From assembly GCA_001516055.1 (NCBI GenBank), contig LOEZ01000055.1, forward strand, positions 38,460 through 102,459: a stretch of DNA of 64,000 nucleotides, in the 5' to 3' direction. The DNA is from Gracilibacter sp. BRH_c7a (GTDB lineage: Bacteria > Bacillota > Desulfitobacteriia > Desulfitobacteriales > Syntrophobotulaceae). The position numbers and the translations under genes were made by a program. Of this stretch, positions 45,041 through 54,072 are shown in pieces (position 1 is the stretch's first letter; every line of letters begins with the position of its first letter). The notes under the pieces were generated by a model. It had not been told where the DNA came from. It saw only the letters and a program-made list of their open reading frames with translations, and searched no databases.

Positions 45041-45643
45041 CTAATTATCATCTATGATATAACCCTTACTTAGACATTCATTAAGTAATTCAGAAAAATA
45101 GCCCCACAGAACTTGTGAGCCTTCATTTATGTGTTCATTCTTTTGTAATACCCTATTATATTTTATTCCGAACTTTTTCCAGGTATGCCCTTCTGTCTTG
45201 AAGTTTAAGAGCGAAGGCTGGAGTCTGTCCATAGCCGCAGCAAACTTAGCTTCTGATGTGTTCCGGGCTTCGAACTCTTCCCATAGTTCCCTGAATTCTA
45301 TTTCTTGATCAGGTGGCAATATCCCAAAAATTCTCTTTGCTGCTTTCTGTTCTCTTTGACTTTTACTTTCATTATATTCAATATCGTAGATAAACGTATC
45401 CCCAGCATCAATCTCAACAATGTCATGAATCAAAATCATTTTCAATACTTTTTGAATATTAATATTTGAATCATTAGCATATTCTGCAAGTAATATAGCC
45501 ATCATTGCTAAATGCCAAGAATGCTCAGCATCATTTTCTTCCCTAGTACCGTCCGTAATCCTGGATTGCCTAAAGATCTGTTTTAGTTTATCAATCTCTA
45601 AAATAAATTCTATCTGTTTTCGAAGTCTATCTCCAGTTGACAT
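45041..45643 (-). CDS. HD-domain 5'-nucleotidase-like protein (YfbR type)
   Basis: 200 residues. HD residues: AEHSWHLAMMA, LIHDIVEIDAGDTF and a later Asp/Glu set (AAMDRLQPSLLNF). It matches the HD_3/YfbR family that dephosphorylates deoxyribonucleoside 5'-monophosphates. It stands alone, convergent with the SASP gene. Confidence 0.88.
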   Translation of the reverse strand: MSTGDRLRKQIEFILEIDKLKQIFRQSRITDGTREENDAEHSWHLAMMAILLAEYANDSNINIQKVLKMILIHDIVEIDAGDTFIYDIEYNESKSQREQKAAKRIFGILPPDQEIEFRELWEEFEARNTSEAKFAAAMDRLQPSLLNFKTEGHTWKKFGIKYNRVLQKNEHINEGSQVLWGYFSELLNECLSKGYIIDDN

Positions 45644-45774
45644 TTTCTTAATCTCCTATTTAATACAATAATTTATTTAGATGTTCTTTACTCTTAATCA
45701 TGTCAGTTATAATTTCATTTGTCAAAGCTCGAAGCCCAAATCTTTACTCCAATCTCTTAAAGAATTATACCATA

Positions 45775-45810
45775 TTCTAAATACAAATAACTGCAACATA
45801 TTGTTGCAGT
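45775..45810 (-). terminator. Terminator of the nitrilase-ABC operon
   Basis: Minus strand: ACTGCAAC, 5-base loop, GTTGCAGT, then TATTTGTATTT. Arms at 45803-45810 and 45790-45797. Confidence 0.75.
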
Positions 45811-45856
45811 ATATAAGATATTATAATAATACTAGTGTTTAAGTCTTAAGGTTTAA

Positions 45857-46837
45857 TTATCTAATAAGTTCTGGTTTCGGCTGTTGAAGAATCTTACTAT
45901 ACTCATCTTTATATGACTTACCTTTTTTCATATAAGTATAGTCAAAAGCATCTTTTTGCGGTAGTACAAGGTCTCCATATTTTTCCGGTCTTCTATCATG
46001 ATTTTGACCAGGTCTGGACTTATATACTTCTTCTTCGTTAGTAAATGGGGATAATATCACTTCATCATAAAAATGCGTACGGAGGTATTCAAGACGATCC
46101 AGGTCTGCATCAGCAATAATAATTCCAACATCGTCGCGTTCTCCAAGCATTTCTTCGGGACCTGCAATACATGCTCTGCCTCTCCCTTTTTCTCGAAACA
46201 TATTTTGATTCATAACAACATAGACAATATTTTCTGCAGCTCGTGACCGGGCAACACATCTCCAGGTATCAGTTAGTCTTGTACGGATGGTAGAATGGGC
46301 TCCACCGCCACCCGCAACAATGATATCAGCACCTCTTAACATCACTATTCTAGAAAGCTCAGGGACAAAAAGCTCAGAGCAAATTAACAACCCTATTTTA
46401 CCAAGAGGAGTATCAACGATAACGAAGTCTTCACCCGGCACTATATCTGTCTTCCCACCCATTAAGTACTTGTTAAATATGGGATGATTGGGTTGCATCC
46501 GATAATAGTTACCTAGGACTTCTCCCTTAGGATCAATCAATTTTTCGGAAAGTTTAAAGCAACCGTTTTCTTCCTCCTCGAGACAGCCAGCAACGACGTA
46601 TACACCAAGCTCACGAGCCTTTACTCTGACCATATCAATTGGAGGTGATTCGAGCTTATTACAGCTATCCATCGGACCAGTATATGGACCAGGATACCCT
46701 TCAGGAAAACATATTAACTGGGCTCCCTGTTTTGCTGCTTCTTCCATATAAATTAAGGCATTAAAGGCGTTATGATATTCATCATCACCCATTAACGACT
46801 TGGGCTGTACACAAGCAATACGTACTATATTAGTCAT
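45857..46837 (-). CDS. Nitrilase-superfamily carbon-nitrogen hydrolase, catalytic Lys replaced
   Basis: 326 residues. The general base Glu46 (CFPEGYPG) and nucleophile Cys153 (LLICSELFVPE) are present. The usual catalytic Lys position reads Arg113 (YYRMQPNH), so activity or specificity may differ from typical E-K-C nitrilases. The ATG at 46837 has AGGAG 10 bases upstream. It is the last gene of an SsuABC-like operon, so its likely substrate is the imported ligand, possibly a nitrile, amide or N-carbamoyl compound; this is inferred. Confidence 0.88.
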   Translation of the reverse strand: MTNIVRIACVQPKSLMGDDEYHNAFNALIYMEEAAKQGAQLICFPEGYPGPYTGPMDSCNKLESPPIDMVRVKARELGVYVVAGCLEEEENGCFKLSEKLIDPKGEVLGNYYRMQPNHPIFNKYLMGGKTDIVPGEDFVIVDTPLGKIGLLICSELFVPELSRIVMLRGADIIVAGGGGAHSTIRTRLTDTWRCVARSRAAENIVYVVMNQNMFREKGRGRACIAGPEEMLGERDDVGIIIADADLDRLEYLRTHFYDEVILSPFTNEEEVYKSRPGQNHDRRPEKYGDLVLPQKDAFDYTYMKKGKSYKDEYSKILQQPKPELIR

Positions 46838-46942
46838 CTTATTCACTCTCCTAAAAATTCATCATTAACTAGGTACCATCGAATTCCCTGATTATATTTT
46901 TCTTATCGCAGAGTAAAACTTAAACATTCTGATGTGCGATAC

Positions 46943-47770
46943 TTAATCTTCTTTTCTTATATCATTCCATGGTGCTAGCTTACGTTCCAGCCATTTAGTA
47001 AATTCCATGCCAAAAATCCCCAAAATCATTAAAGTTACAATAGGGACAAAGAGTTTTGCAGTTTGAAACGTGTTAGCATAGACTACAACCATATAACCTA
47101 AACCGGAAATAGACGTATAAAAATCGGCAATAACCATACCTACAAGACCGCGACCTAAAGAAAGCCTAACTCCGGCAAGAATATAGGGAAGTGCCGAAGG
47201 CAAGATAACATCAAACCACAGCTGCCTCTCAGAAGAACAAAAGGAACGTGATACTTCCAGTAATTTAGTATCGACGTTTTTAACACCTTGGTAAGTATTG
47301 ATAAGAAGCGGGAAGAGTGTAAATAGGAAGATAACGATAACCTTAGCCTGTACACCAAAGCCAAACCACAACACTAACAGAGGTACCAGGGCAACCATTG
47401 GCGTGGCATATAAGGCATTAACATACATATCGGTAGCCTTATCAAATACCCTGTAACGCGCTGTAAGCACTCCCATAGGAATCCCAACCACACAACCTGC
47501 AAACATTCCGTATATGAGTACTTGAATACTCTGGGCTCCATATTTGAAAAGTTCTCCATTTGAGATCAGTTCAACAAAGGCACGTGCTACGGCAGTAGGA
47601 TAGGTAAATAAAATAGGGTTTACTGATCTTCCGTATATTTCCCAAACAGTAAGTACGAACACTAATGACAAAGCCCTTACTACAGTATCACTTTTCAGGG
47701 TTTGAACAAATGTATTTTTTTGTTTAAAGTTTATATTACTTTGAGTTGGAGGGCTACTTTGTATGCTCAA
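46943..47770 (-). CDS. ABC transporter permease (SsuC/TauC type)
   Basis: 275 residues, about six membrane helices, BPD_transp_1 family with the EAA-type loop at EVSRSFCSSERQLWFDVILPSALP (read in parts). TTG start with AGGAGG 9 bases upstream, overlapping the ATPase gene by 17 bases. Similar permeases import sulfonates, taurine, nitrate or thiamine precursors. Confidence 0.92.
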   Translation of the reverse strand: MSIQSSPPTQSNINFKQKNTFVQTLKSDTVVRALSLVFVLTVWEIYGRSVNPILFTYPTAVARAFVELISNGELFKYGAQSIQVLIYGMFAGCVVGIPMGVLTARYRVFDKATDMYVNALYATPMVALVPLLVLWFGFGVQAKVIVIFLFTLFPLLINTYQGVKNVDTKLLEVSRSFCSSERQLWFDVILPSALPYILAGVRLSLGRGLVGMVIADFYTSISGLGYMVVVYANTFQTAKLFVPIVTLMILGIFGMEFTKWLERKLAPWNDIRKED

Positions 47771-48566
47771 TTTCCTGCGCCTCCTCTATATTTTTCTGAC
47801 TCATCAAAAGATCCCAAATATGAACACGTAATTCATTGAACCTTGGCAGGCCTTTGACCACTTTCATGTCCCTTGGCTTTTCAAATTCTACATCAAGTAA
47901 TTCTAAAATGTTTGATGGACGTTTACTCATGACTGCTACCTTGTCTCCCAAGATAATGGCCTCATCGATACTGTGAGTGATGAATACCATTGTTCTTTCT
48001 TTTTGTTGGATAAGATTAAGCAATTCTCCTTGAAGAACTTCCCTGGTCTGGGCATCTACAGCTGCAAAAGGTTCATCCATCAACATCAGCGTCGGTTCAG
48101 TCGCCAGAGCGCGTGCTAAGCCTACCCTCTGCTGCATTCCACCCGAAAGTTGATACGGATACGAATCCTCAAAGCCACAAAGACCAACGGTTTCGATATT
48201 TTTCTTAACAGCACTTTCAATCTCGTAACGATTAACTTGACGAAGTTTTAAAGGATACGCAATATTATCCTTTACTGTCTTCCAAGGAAACAAGCCGAAT
48301 TGCTGGAACACCATAGCCATTCTGGGGTCGGGTTCACTGACCTTGCATCCCTGAAAAAGTATCTCACCCTTGCTCAACTTTGCAAGGCCATTAATACATC
48401 TTAATAAAGTTGTTTTTCCACAGCCACTGGGTCCCACAATACAAATAATTTTATTTTTTTCAATGGTTAAGTTTAAATCTTGAAACGTTATTACCTGTCC
48501 GTCATTAAAAGTTTTCGTTGCCCCTCTAATTTCTACAACCGGGTATTCACCCTGTGCAATGGACAA
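47754..48566 (-). CDS. ABC transporter ATP-binding protein (SsuB/TauB type)
   Basis: 270 residues. Walker A VGPSGCGKTTL, Q-loop VFQQFGLFPW, signature LSGGMQQRVGLARALA, Walker B LMLMDEPFAAVD, switch His in FITHS. The TTG at 48566 has AAGGAGGG at good spacing and is preferred to an upstream TTG at 48611. It overlaps the permease gene. Confidence 0.93.
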   Translation of the reverse strand: MSIAQGEYPVVEIRGATKTFNDGQVITFQDLNLTIEKNKIICIVGPSGCGKTTLLRCINGLAKLSKGEILFQGCKVSEPDPRMAMVFQQFGLFPWKTVKDNIAYPLKLRQVNRYEIESAVKKNIETVGLCGFEDSYPYQLSGGMQQRVGLARALATEPTLMLMDEPFAAVDAQTREVLQGELLNLIQQKERTMVFITHSIDEAIILGDKVAVMSKRPSNILELLDVEFEKPRDMKVVKGLPRFNELRVHIWDLLMSQKNIEEAQEIEHTK

Positions 48567-48738
48567 TTTAATTCCCTCCTTGTTATTTAACTTGCTTTCT
48601 CTAGGCTCCAATGATTAACAAGAAAAAATAATAGATGCTCCCCAAGACTCGCCTCCCCGGAAAGCATGGGGTTCATTGACTTAGACGTTTCCAGGGAAGC
48701 ACCTATAATCGGTTTTGGATTAGAAAACCGTTACTTAA

Positions 48739-49815
48739 TTAATACCAACGTGGGTCTCCAGTCATTCTGCCACCTAAATTCTTCAGAGCTTCTTCAGCAA
48801 TTGAGGTGTCAATGACTTGCTCAAAAGTGGGTTTATTTTTTTCTTCTATAGTCCCAATTTCTACCTGTTTGTTAATGGTATACTCAAGCATATTTTCGGG
48901 CATTCCATCATTCACAGCCCAGATTCCGCCTTCAGCAAGGAAATCATAAGCTTTGCTCTCTGCTTCCCTGCTTCTTTTGGTATATTTAACGGCAATGTCA
49001 ATAGTTTCTTCTTTGTTTTCATACATAAACCTTTGAGCCTTCATAATTGCTGTTTCAAAAGCTACCAAATTTGCTCTTTGTTCCGGGTTTGCAAGTTGCT
49101 CATCCGTGACCATATATGCGGAGTACCACCACTCTGGAAGTATATCCCACATATTAGCCACAATTTGGAGATCTCCTTTTTCACTTAAGGCTGAATAGTA
49201 TTGGTCAATGTGAAGCGGAGCTGCATCTATTTGTCCAGTTACCAGTCCAGTTACACGTCCAGCCGTAGAAACGTTAACGTATTGTACATCATCTGGGCTC
49301 ATACCGACAGAGTCTAAGAGGGCACGGGCCATAACCTCGCTAAAACCTCCAATTTCTTGGATTCCTATCTTCTTACCGCGCAGATCTTCTATACTATTAA
49401 TTCCGGGTTGTACGACCATAGATACGCTGAGTTTAGGGGCATATGTTCCGATCCCTTTGACTCCGCCACCTGCTGCCGCTGCAATAATTAACGGATCTGC
49501 ACTAGTCCCTGCAACGTCCAATCCGCCGGATGCACTCCCGCGTAGAGACTGTACTCCACCTTCAAACTCTATCAGGTCTTCTTCTGTAACTAATAAGCCT
49601 ACTTCTTCAAAGAAACCTTTCTCCATAGCAAGATAAGGGGCAAGATGGACTAGACAAGGTGGGCTTACTGGAATACCGATTTTAAAAGGCACAAGTTCTT
49701 TTGGTTGATCTCCAGGCGCTGGAGCTGGAGTGCTTGCTGGTTGGGAACTGCATCCTACAGAAAATACCATAACAATGATTAACAAAGCTACTAACCAAAT
49801 CTTTTTAGATTTCAT
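48739..49815 (-). CDS. ABC transporter substrate-binding lipoprotein (NMT1/SsuA-like)
   Basis: 358 residues with a lipoprotein signal (KKIWLVALLIIVMVFSVGC, Cys at about 22). The mature domain is of the SsuA/THI5 type: FKIGIPVSPPCLVHLAPYL, AMEKGFFEEVGL and AAPLHIDQYYSALSE. The ligand is not evident. The ATG at 49815 (GAGGAGG 6 bases upstream) is preferred to a TTG at 49839. First gene of the operon; leader described below. Confidence 0.9.
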   Translation of the reverse strand: MKSKKIWLVALLIIVMVFSVGCSSQPASTPAPAPGDQPKELVPFKIGIPVSPPCLVHLAPYLAMEKGFFEEVGLLVTEEDLIEFEGGVQSLRGSASGGLDVAGTSADPLIIAAAAGGGVKGIGTYAPKLSVSMVVQPGINSIEDLRGKKIGIQEIGGFSEVMARALLDSVGMSPDDVQYVNVSTAGRVTGLVTGQIDAAPLHIDQYYSALSEKGDLQIVANMWDILPEWWYSAYMVTDEQLANPEQRANLVAFETAIMKAQRFMYENKEETIDIAVKYTKRSREAESKAYDFLAEGGIWAVNDGMPENMLEYTINKQVEIGTIEEKNKPTFEQVIDTSIAEEALKNLGGRMTGDPRWY

Positions 49816-49951
49816 AATTTTCCTCCTCATTCCATTCAAACTTTAATATCTAGGGAATAATCTTCTTCACCACCTCCTGGATTTTGATTTTTTGCATTTT
49901 TGCCTGTATTATCCTTGCTTTTGTGATGTTTAAATGATTGATTGACTATAT

Positions 49952-49966
49952 AATCGATAAACGATT
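49952..49966. promoter_or_regulatory. Candidate operator upstream of the SsuA-like operon
   Basis: AATCGATAAACGATT: 5-base arms AATCG/CGATT around a 5-base centre, about 140 bases upstream of the start codon. It resembles GntR/Crp-type repressor sites. The adjacent regulator gene, if any, is not in the window. The whole stretch 49816-50118 shows no coding region and no known riboswitch. Confidence 0.35.
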
Positions 49967-50118
49967 ATTTTATATATTCTCTATATTAATCAAAAAACCT
50001 TCCATGTGAAATAGAATATTTACAATATTCAGAATTTAATTAATGTTCAGGCATATTCAGCATATTAATCATCATTTTCTCCAAAATTATTATTTTTTTA
50101 AGTCTAGATAGAACTAAA

Positions 50119-50147
50119 ACTCCCATGGCATTAAATGCCATGGGAGT
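50119..50147 (-). terminator. Terminator of rarD
   Basis: ACTCCCATGGCAT, 3-base loop, ATGCCATGGGAGT; on the minus strand it is followed by TTTAGTTC. It lies 97 bases after the rarD stop, which is the far side of a 430-base gap with no gene. Confidence 0.8.
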
Positions 50148-50244
50148 AAACCCGCAATACAGAATACTAGCCCAGGCTTTAGCCTAGGTTATGATATGAA
50201 GGAAAAAAAGGAAAATATGCTATGTTATTAATAAAAAGTCAAAA

Positions 50245-51204
50245 TCAATCGTTTTTGGATGGTATTCCCTTGCTCCTAGTTATAAGACCTGAATTAGACG
50301 ACGACAAGACTCCAGTTAATCTTAAATGCAATCGAATATGGGATAAAGAATATATTAATAATGCCGCCCATATAAAGCCGAACGTTAAAAAGTGAATCAT
50401 AGTAAAGGGTTCATCGTATAAAAAGATTCCTATAAATAAGCTAATAGTAGGCGCCGAATATTGAATAAAGCCTATAGTAGTCAAAGGAAGTTTTTGAGCA
50501 CCATACGAAAAAAGGAGCAAAGGTATGGCGGTAATAATCCCTGTCCCAATTAAGAATAATAATTCATAAGAGGTCAATGAGGTATATATATGTTCTCCTT
50601 TTAACGATAAAAAGAGTAAGTACCCGAGAGCAATTGGAGTAACAGCTAATGTTTCTACAGCTAACCCTAAAGTCACCTCTAAATCAGTTCTCTTCTTAAT
50701 TAATCCATATGTGGAGAATGTTAAGGCTAAAATGATTGCTATTAGTGGAATACTGCCAAAACTCAGAGTAATAATTCCCACCCCAATGAAAGCCAAGATT
50801 AAGGCAATAGCCTGTAGTCTATTTAATGTTTCTTTGAGGACGACTCTCCCTAGAAAAATTGTCAATAAGGGACTGATATAGTATCCCAAACTAGCCTCGA
50901 CTATGTGGTTAGTGTTTACTGCATAGATATAGGTAAACCAATTAAGGCTTATGATAAAGCCACAAAGAAATAATGTCGAGTTGTTTCCATTACGAAGTAA
51001 GTTACCTAACTCTTTGGTTCTTGCTTGAGCGAATAAAAGAATTAACACAAAAATAAAAGACCATATTACCCGATTTGCAAGTATCTGTTCGGGAGCAACC
51101 CCTTCAAGCTGTTTCCAGTAAAATGGCAGAACCCCCCATAGAAAGAAAGCTGTGAAGACGGAACTTATGCCAAAGATAGAAATTCTGTTTTTGTTGTCTG
51201 ACAT
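50245..51204 (-). CDS. rarD: RarD-type EamA transporter
   Basis: 319 residues with about ten membrane helices in two EamA repeats. N-terminal FFLWGVLPFYWKQLEGV and ILANRVIWSF are typical of RarD (chloramphenicol-sensitive protein) proteins. It is a drug/metabolite-family exporter or importer of unknown ligand. Single gene with its own terminator; adjacent to glnS in tandem. Confidence 0.92.
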   Translation of the reverse strand: MSDNKNRISIFGISSVFTAFFLWGVLPFYWKQLEGVAPEQILANRVIWSFIFVLILLFAQARTKELGNLLRNGNNSTLFLCGFIISLNWFTYIYAVNTNHIVEASLGYYISPLLTIFLGRVVLKETLNRLQAIALILAFIGVGIITLSFGSIPLIAIILALTFSTYGLIKKRTDLEVTLGLAVETLAVTPIALGYLLFLSLKGEHIYTSLTSYELLFLIGTGIITAIPLLLFSYGAQKLPLTTIGFIQYSAPTISLFIGIFLYDEPFTMIHFLTFGFIWAALLIYSLSHIRLHLRLTGVLSSSNSGLITRSKGIPSKND

Positions 51205-51243
51205 TTTATAACCTTCTTAATTATTATAGTCACATGTTAGTTT

Positions 51244-51280
51244 ACATAAAAAAGCCGAACCTTGGGTAACAAGGTTCGGT
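51244..51280 (-). terminator. Terminator of glnS
   Basis: Minus strand: CCGAACCTTG (51270-51279), 5-base loop, CAAGGTTCGG (51255-51264), then CTTTTTTATG. Confidence 0.92.
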
Positions 51281-51301
51281 ACCTTATTATCTCTTCATTT
51301 A

Positions 51302-52987
51302 TTATTTGTTCATCTTAGCCCAGCTATCTCTTAGCCCTACTATCCGGTTAAAAATCAATCTATTCGATTTATGATCTATAAGATCAGCACAGAAATAGCC
51401 CTGGCGCATGAATTGAAATTTGCTGCCTGGTTCAGTATTCTTCATGCTTGGTTCAAGTTTGCATCCTTTTAAGGTTATTAACGAGTCTTTATTTATCATA
51501 TCCAGGAAATCTTGTTCATCTTGTTCGACATTATCATCATTCTGATCATCTTTTATAAGATAATCATAAAGTCTTATTTCAGCATCTACCGCATGCCGCT
51601 GGGAAACCCAATGGAGCGTTCCTTTTACTTTTTTCTGGCTGGCTGAACCACCGCTCTTGGTATCAGGATCATAGGTGCAGTGTACTTCGCTAATCTCTCC
51701 GTTTTTATCTTTGATCACATTCTCACACTTGATAATATATGCATGTTTGAGTCTAACCTCTTGACCAGGAGAAAGTCTGAAATATTTCTTGGGTGGGTCT
51801 TCCATGAAATCTTCTTTCTCAATATAGATAACACGTGAAAATGGAATAAGTCGTGATCCTGATTCGGGATTAGCTGGATTATTCTCAGCTTCTAAGAACT
51901 CTTCCTGATCTTCAGGATAGTTTTGAATAACTACTTTCAGAGGGTTAAGAACTGCCATTATTCTTTGTGCTGTAGCATTAAGGTCCTCCCTCACACAATG
52001 CTCCAGCAAAGCCATATCCACGGTGCTATATGCTTTAGCAACACCTATCCGATTACAAAAATCCCTGATAGATTCAGGTGTATATCCTTTACGGCGTAAA
52101 CCTGATATGGTCGGCATCCGGGGATCATCCCAACCTTGAACATAGCCACCCTCGACTAACTGACGAAGTTTACGTTTACTCATAACGGTATTGGTTAAAT
52201 TAAGACGAGCAAATTCATACTGCCTTGGTTGATCTTGCTGAATTAACTGTTCTATAAGCCAATCATAAAGCGGCCTATGGTCTTCAAATTCCAAGGTGCA
52301 TATGGAATGGGTGATTCTCTCTAGAGCATCAGAGAGAGGATGAGCAAAATCATACATTGGGTAAATATTCCATTTGTCTCCTGTTCGATGATGATCTTCA
52401 TGCATTATCCTATAAATAATTGGATCACGCATATTAAGATTAGGTGAAGACATATCTATTTTTGCTCTAAGGACCCTTGATCCGCTGGGAAAAAGACCTT
52501 CTTTCATTTGTTCAAATAAGTCTAAATTCTCCTGTACTGAACGTTCCCGATAAGGGCTATTCTTACCTGGTTGAGTAAGTGTACCCCTCATATCCTTAAT
52601 TTCTTCCGAAGACAAATCACAAACATAAGCCTTATTTAGCTTAATCAGACCGACTGCAAATTCATAAAGCTTAGGGAAATAGTCAGAAGCATAATACAGC
52701 CGATCATCCCAACTGAATCCCAGCCACCTAACATCTTCCTTAATAGACTCTACGAATTCAATTTCTTCTTTACTAGGGTTAGTGTCATCGAATCTCAGAT
52801 TGCAAAGACCACCAAATTCCTGAGCCAGACCAAAGTTTAAACAAATAGATTTGGCATGTCCTATATGAAGATAACCATTGGGTTCAGGAGGAAAACGAGT
52901 ATGTACCCTACCGTTATTCTTATTCTGTTTTAAATCTTCTCTAATGATATTATGAATAAAATTTGAAGGTGTAGATATAGTTTCTAT
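51302..52987 (-). CDS. glnS: Glutaminyl-tRNA synthetase with probable ATA start codon
   Basis: Charges tRNA-Gln directly. 561 residues against 554 in E. coli. The catalytic core runs [18 protein letters not shown] (HIGH 41-44), [43 protein letters not shown] and VMSKRKL (KMSKS-like); the C-terminal anticodon-binding barrels follow. No ATG, GTG or TTG occurs in frame from the in-frame TAG stop at 53000-53002 to residue 125 (a TTG at 52615). GGGGG lies 8 bases before an ATA at 52987, and the residues after it match the GlnRS N-terminus. A sigma-A promoter lies about 25 bases upstream. Confidence 0.9.
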   Translation of the reverse strand: METISTPSNFIHNIIREDLKQNKNNGRVHTRFPPEPNGYLHIGHAKSICLNFGLAQEFGGLCNLRFDDTNPSKEEIEFVESIKEDVRWLGFSWDDRLYYASDYFPKLYEFAVGLIKLNKAYVCDLSSEEIKDMRGTLTQPGKNSPYRERSVQENLDLFEQMKEGLFPSGSRVLRAKIDMSSPNLNMRDPIIYRIMHEDHHRTGDKWNIYPMYDFAHPLSDALERITHSICTLEFEDHRPLYDWLIEQLIQQDQPRQYEFARLNLTNTVMSKRKLRQLVEGGYVQGWDDPRMPTISGLRRKGYTPESIRDFCNRIGVAKAYSTVDMALLEHCVREDLNATAQRIMAVLNPLKVVIQNYPEDQEEFLEAENNPANPESGSRLIPFSRVIYIEKEDFMEDPPKKYFRLSPGQEVRLKHAYIIKCENVIKDKNGEISEVHCTYDPDTKSGGSASQKKVKGTLHWVSQRHAVDAEIRLYDYLIKDDQNDDNVEQDEQDFLDMINKDSLITLKGCKLEPSMKNTEPGSKFQFMRQGYFCADLIDHKSNRLIFNRIVGLRDSWAKMNK

Positions 52988-53019
52988 GGTTGATACCCCC
53001 TATGGTAACTTATTATTTT

Positions 53020-53047
53020 AGTATAGAGTATTTTTATAAAATAGCAA
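53020..53047 (-). promoter_or_regulatory. Sigma-A promoter of glnS
   Basis: Minus strand TTGCTA (53042-53047), 16-base spacer, TATACT (53020-53025). The predicted leader is only about 25 bases, so there is no T-box and no room for a longer N-terminus. Confidence 0.65.
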
Positions 53048-53090
53048 ATTAAAAAAATACTATTTCGCAAAAAAATTTCTACTCAAATGT

Positions 53091-53999
53091 TCAACTTGGA
53101 TAATCAATTTTATATAGATTACCAGCAAGTTCTCGAAGCTCATCCTTAACAACTAAATTCTCAAGCCACCTTGATGGTATCCCATAATCTCCGTAATAAG
53201 CACCTGCTAGACCACCGGTAACTGCCCCTATAGTATCTGCATCTCCCCCTAAATTAACAACCTTAGTAAGTGCAGATTCAAAACTATTCGTTTGGTAGAC
53301 ACAAGTTAAAGCAGTTTGCAAAGTATGTACAACATATCCAGAAGTGTTTAGCTGGTCCGACGGGGTCGTCAAATCTAATTCAAAAGGTGCATCTTGTTCA
53401 GCTTGAAGCAGAACTGAATGAAGGTTTCCTTCTAGCAATACAGTCCTTACTAGATCACAATAATACCGAATACACTTTTCTACTATGCTATCAAAATGGG
53501 TCAACGCCGATACTCTTTGAGCCAGAGATAACATTAAATCCCTATCCCTAAAATAGCCAAGTACTATAGGGATAGTCCTCATCAAGGAACCATTGCCCGC
53601 ACTTCTCTTTCCACTCCAAAAATGGGCTGTTTCTGCGATTTCTAACCATTCTGCTTCTGAACAAGTTCCTCTTCTGTGCCCTTCCTCCAGAACAAGTTTA
53701 CATATATTTCCGATATCTTTAGGTTTTGATTTAGCCCACGCTGTGAAGTTATTGGCAATACTAAGTACAGGATCTTCAGGCATGGATATTATCCCTCGGG
53801 CAACTGCTATAGTCATCGCGGTATCGTCTGTCACTTCACCAAGGGCTAAATCCCAATACCCTCCTCCTGTTAGCTCCGTATGGAGTCCGTATTTATACTT
53901 AATCTCATCTTTGGTCATAAATTCCAAAGTAGCTCCCAGGGCATCTCCTATGCCGACCCCAATCAGGGCTCCTCTAGTTCTAGCTAATAGTGCTTCCAA
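53091..53999 (-). CDS. ADP-ribosylglycohydrolase (DraG family)
   Basis: 302 residues. Metal sites: GIGDALGATLEF, TDDTAMTIAVA and GGDADTIGAVTGGLAGA match the DraG/ARH fold that removes ADP-ribose from arginine or from nucleic acid. TTG start with AGGAG upstream. It follows splB in the same direction (73-base gap). No ADP-ribosyltransferase partner is in the window, so the substrate is unknown. Confidence 0.93.
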   Translation of the reverse strand: MEALLARTRGALIGVGIGDALGATLEFMTKDEIKYKYGLHTELTGGGYWDLALGEVTDDTAMTIAVARGIISMPEDPVLSIANNFTAWAKSKPKDIGNICKLVLEEGHRRGTCSEAEWLEIAETAHFWSGKRSAGNGSLMRTIPIVLGYFRDRDLMLSLAQRVSALTHFDSIVEKCIRYYCDLVRTVLLEGNLHSVLLQAEQDAPFELDLTTPSDQLNTSGYVVHTLQTALTCVYQTNSFESALTKVVNLGGDADTIGAVTGGLAGAYYGDYGIPSRWLENLVVKDELRELAGNLYKIDYPS

Positions 54000-54072
54000 T
54001 TCGATTTATTCTCCTAATTACTTCATAGATTTCTCTTAGTATAATTAATATATCACATGCTGTTGGGAACGC

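Noticed and set aside
51302..52615. glnS as a 437-residue truncated gene starting at TTG 52615
   Set aside because: The frame continues upstream for 124 codons with perfect GlnRS similarity; only a usual start codon is missing.
52988..53090. T-box leader upstream of glnS
   Set aside because: The spacer is about 100 bases, the predicted leader about 25; no T-box sequence is present.
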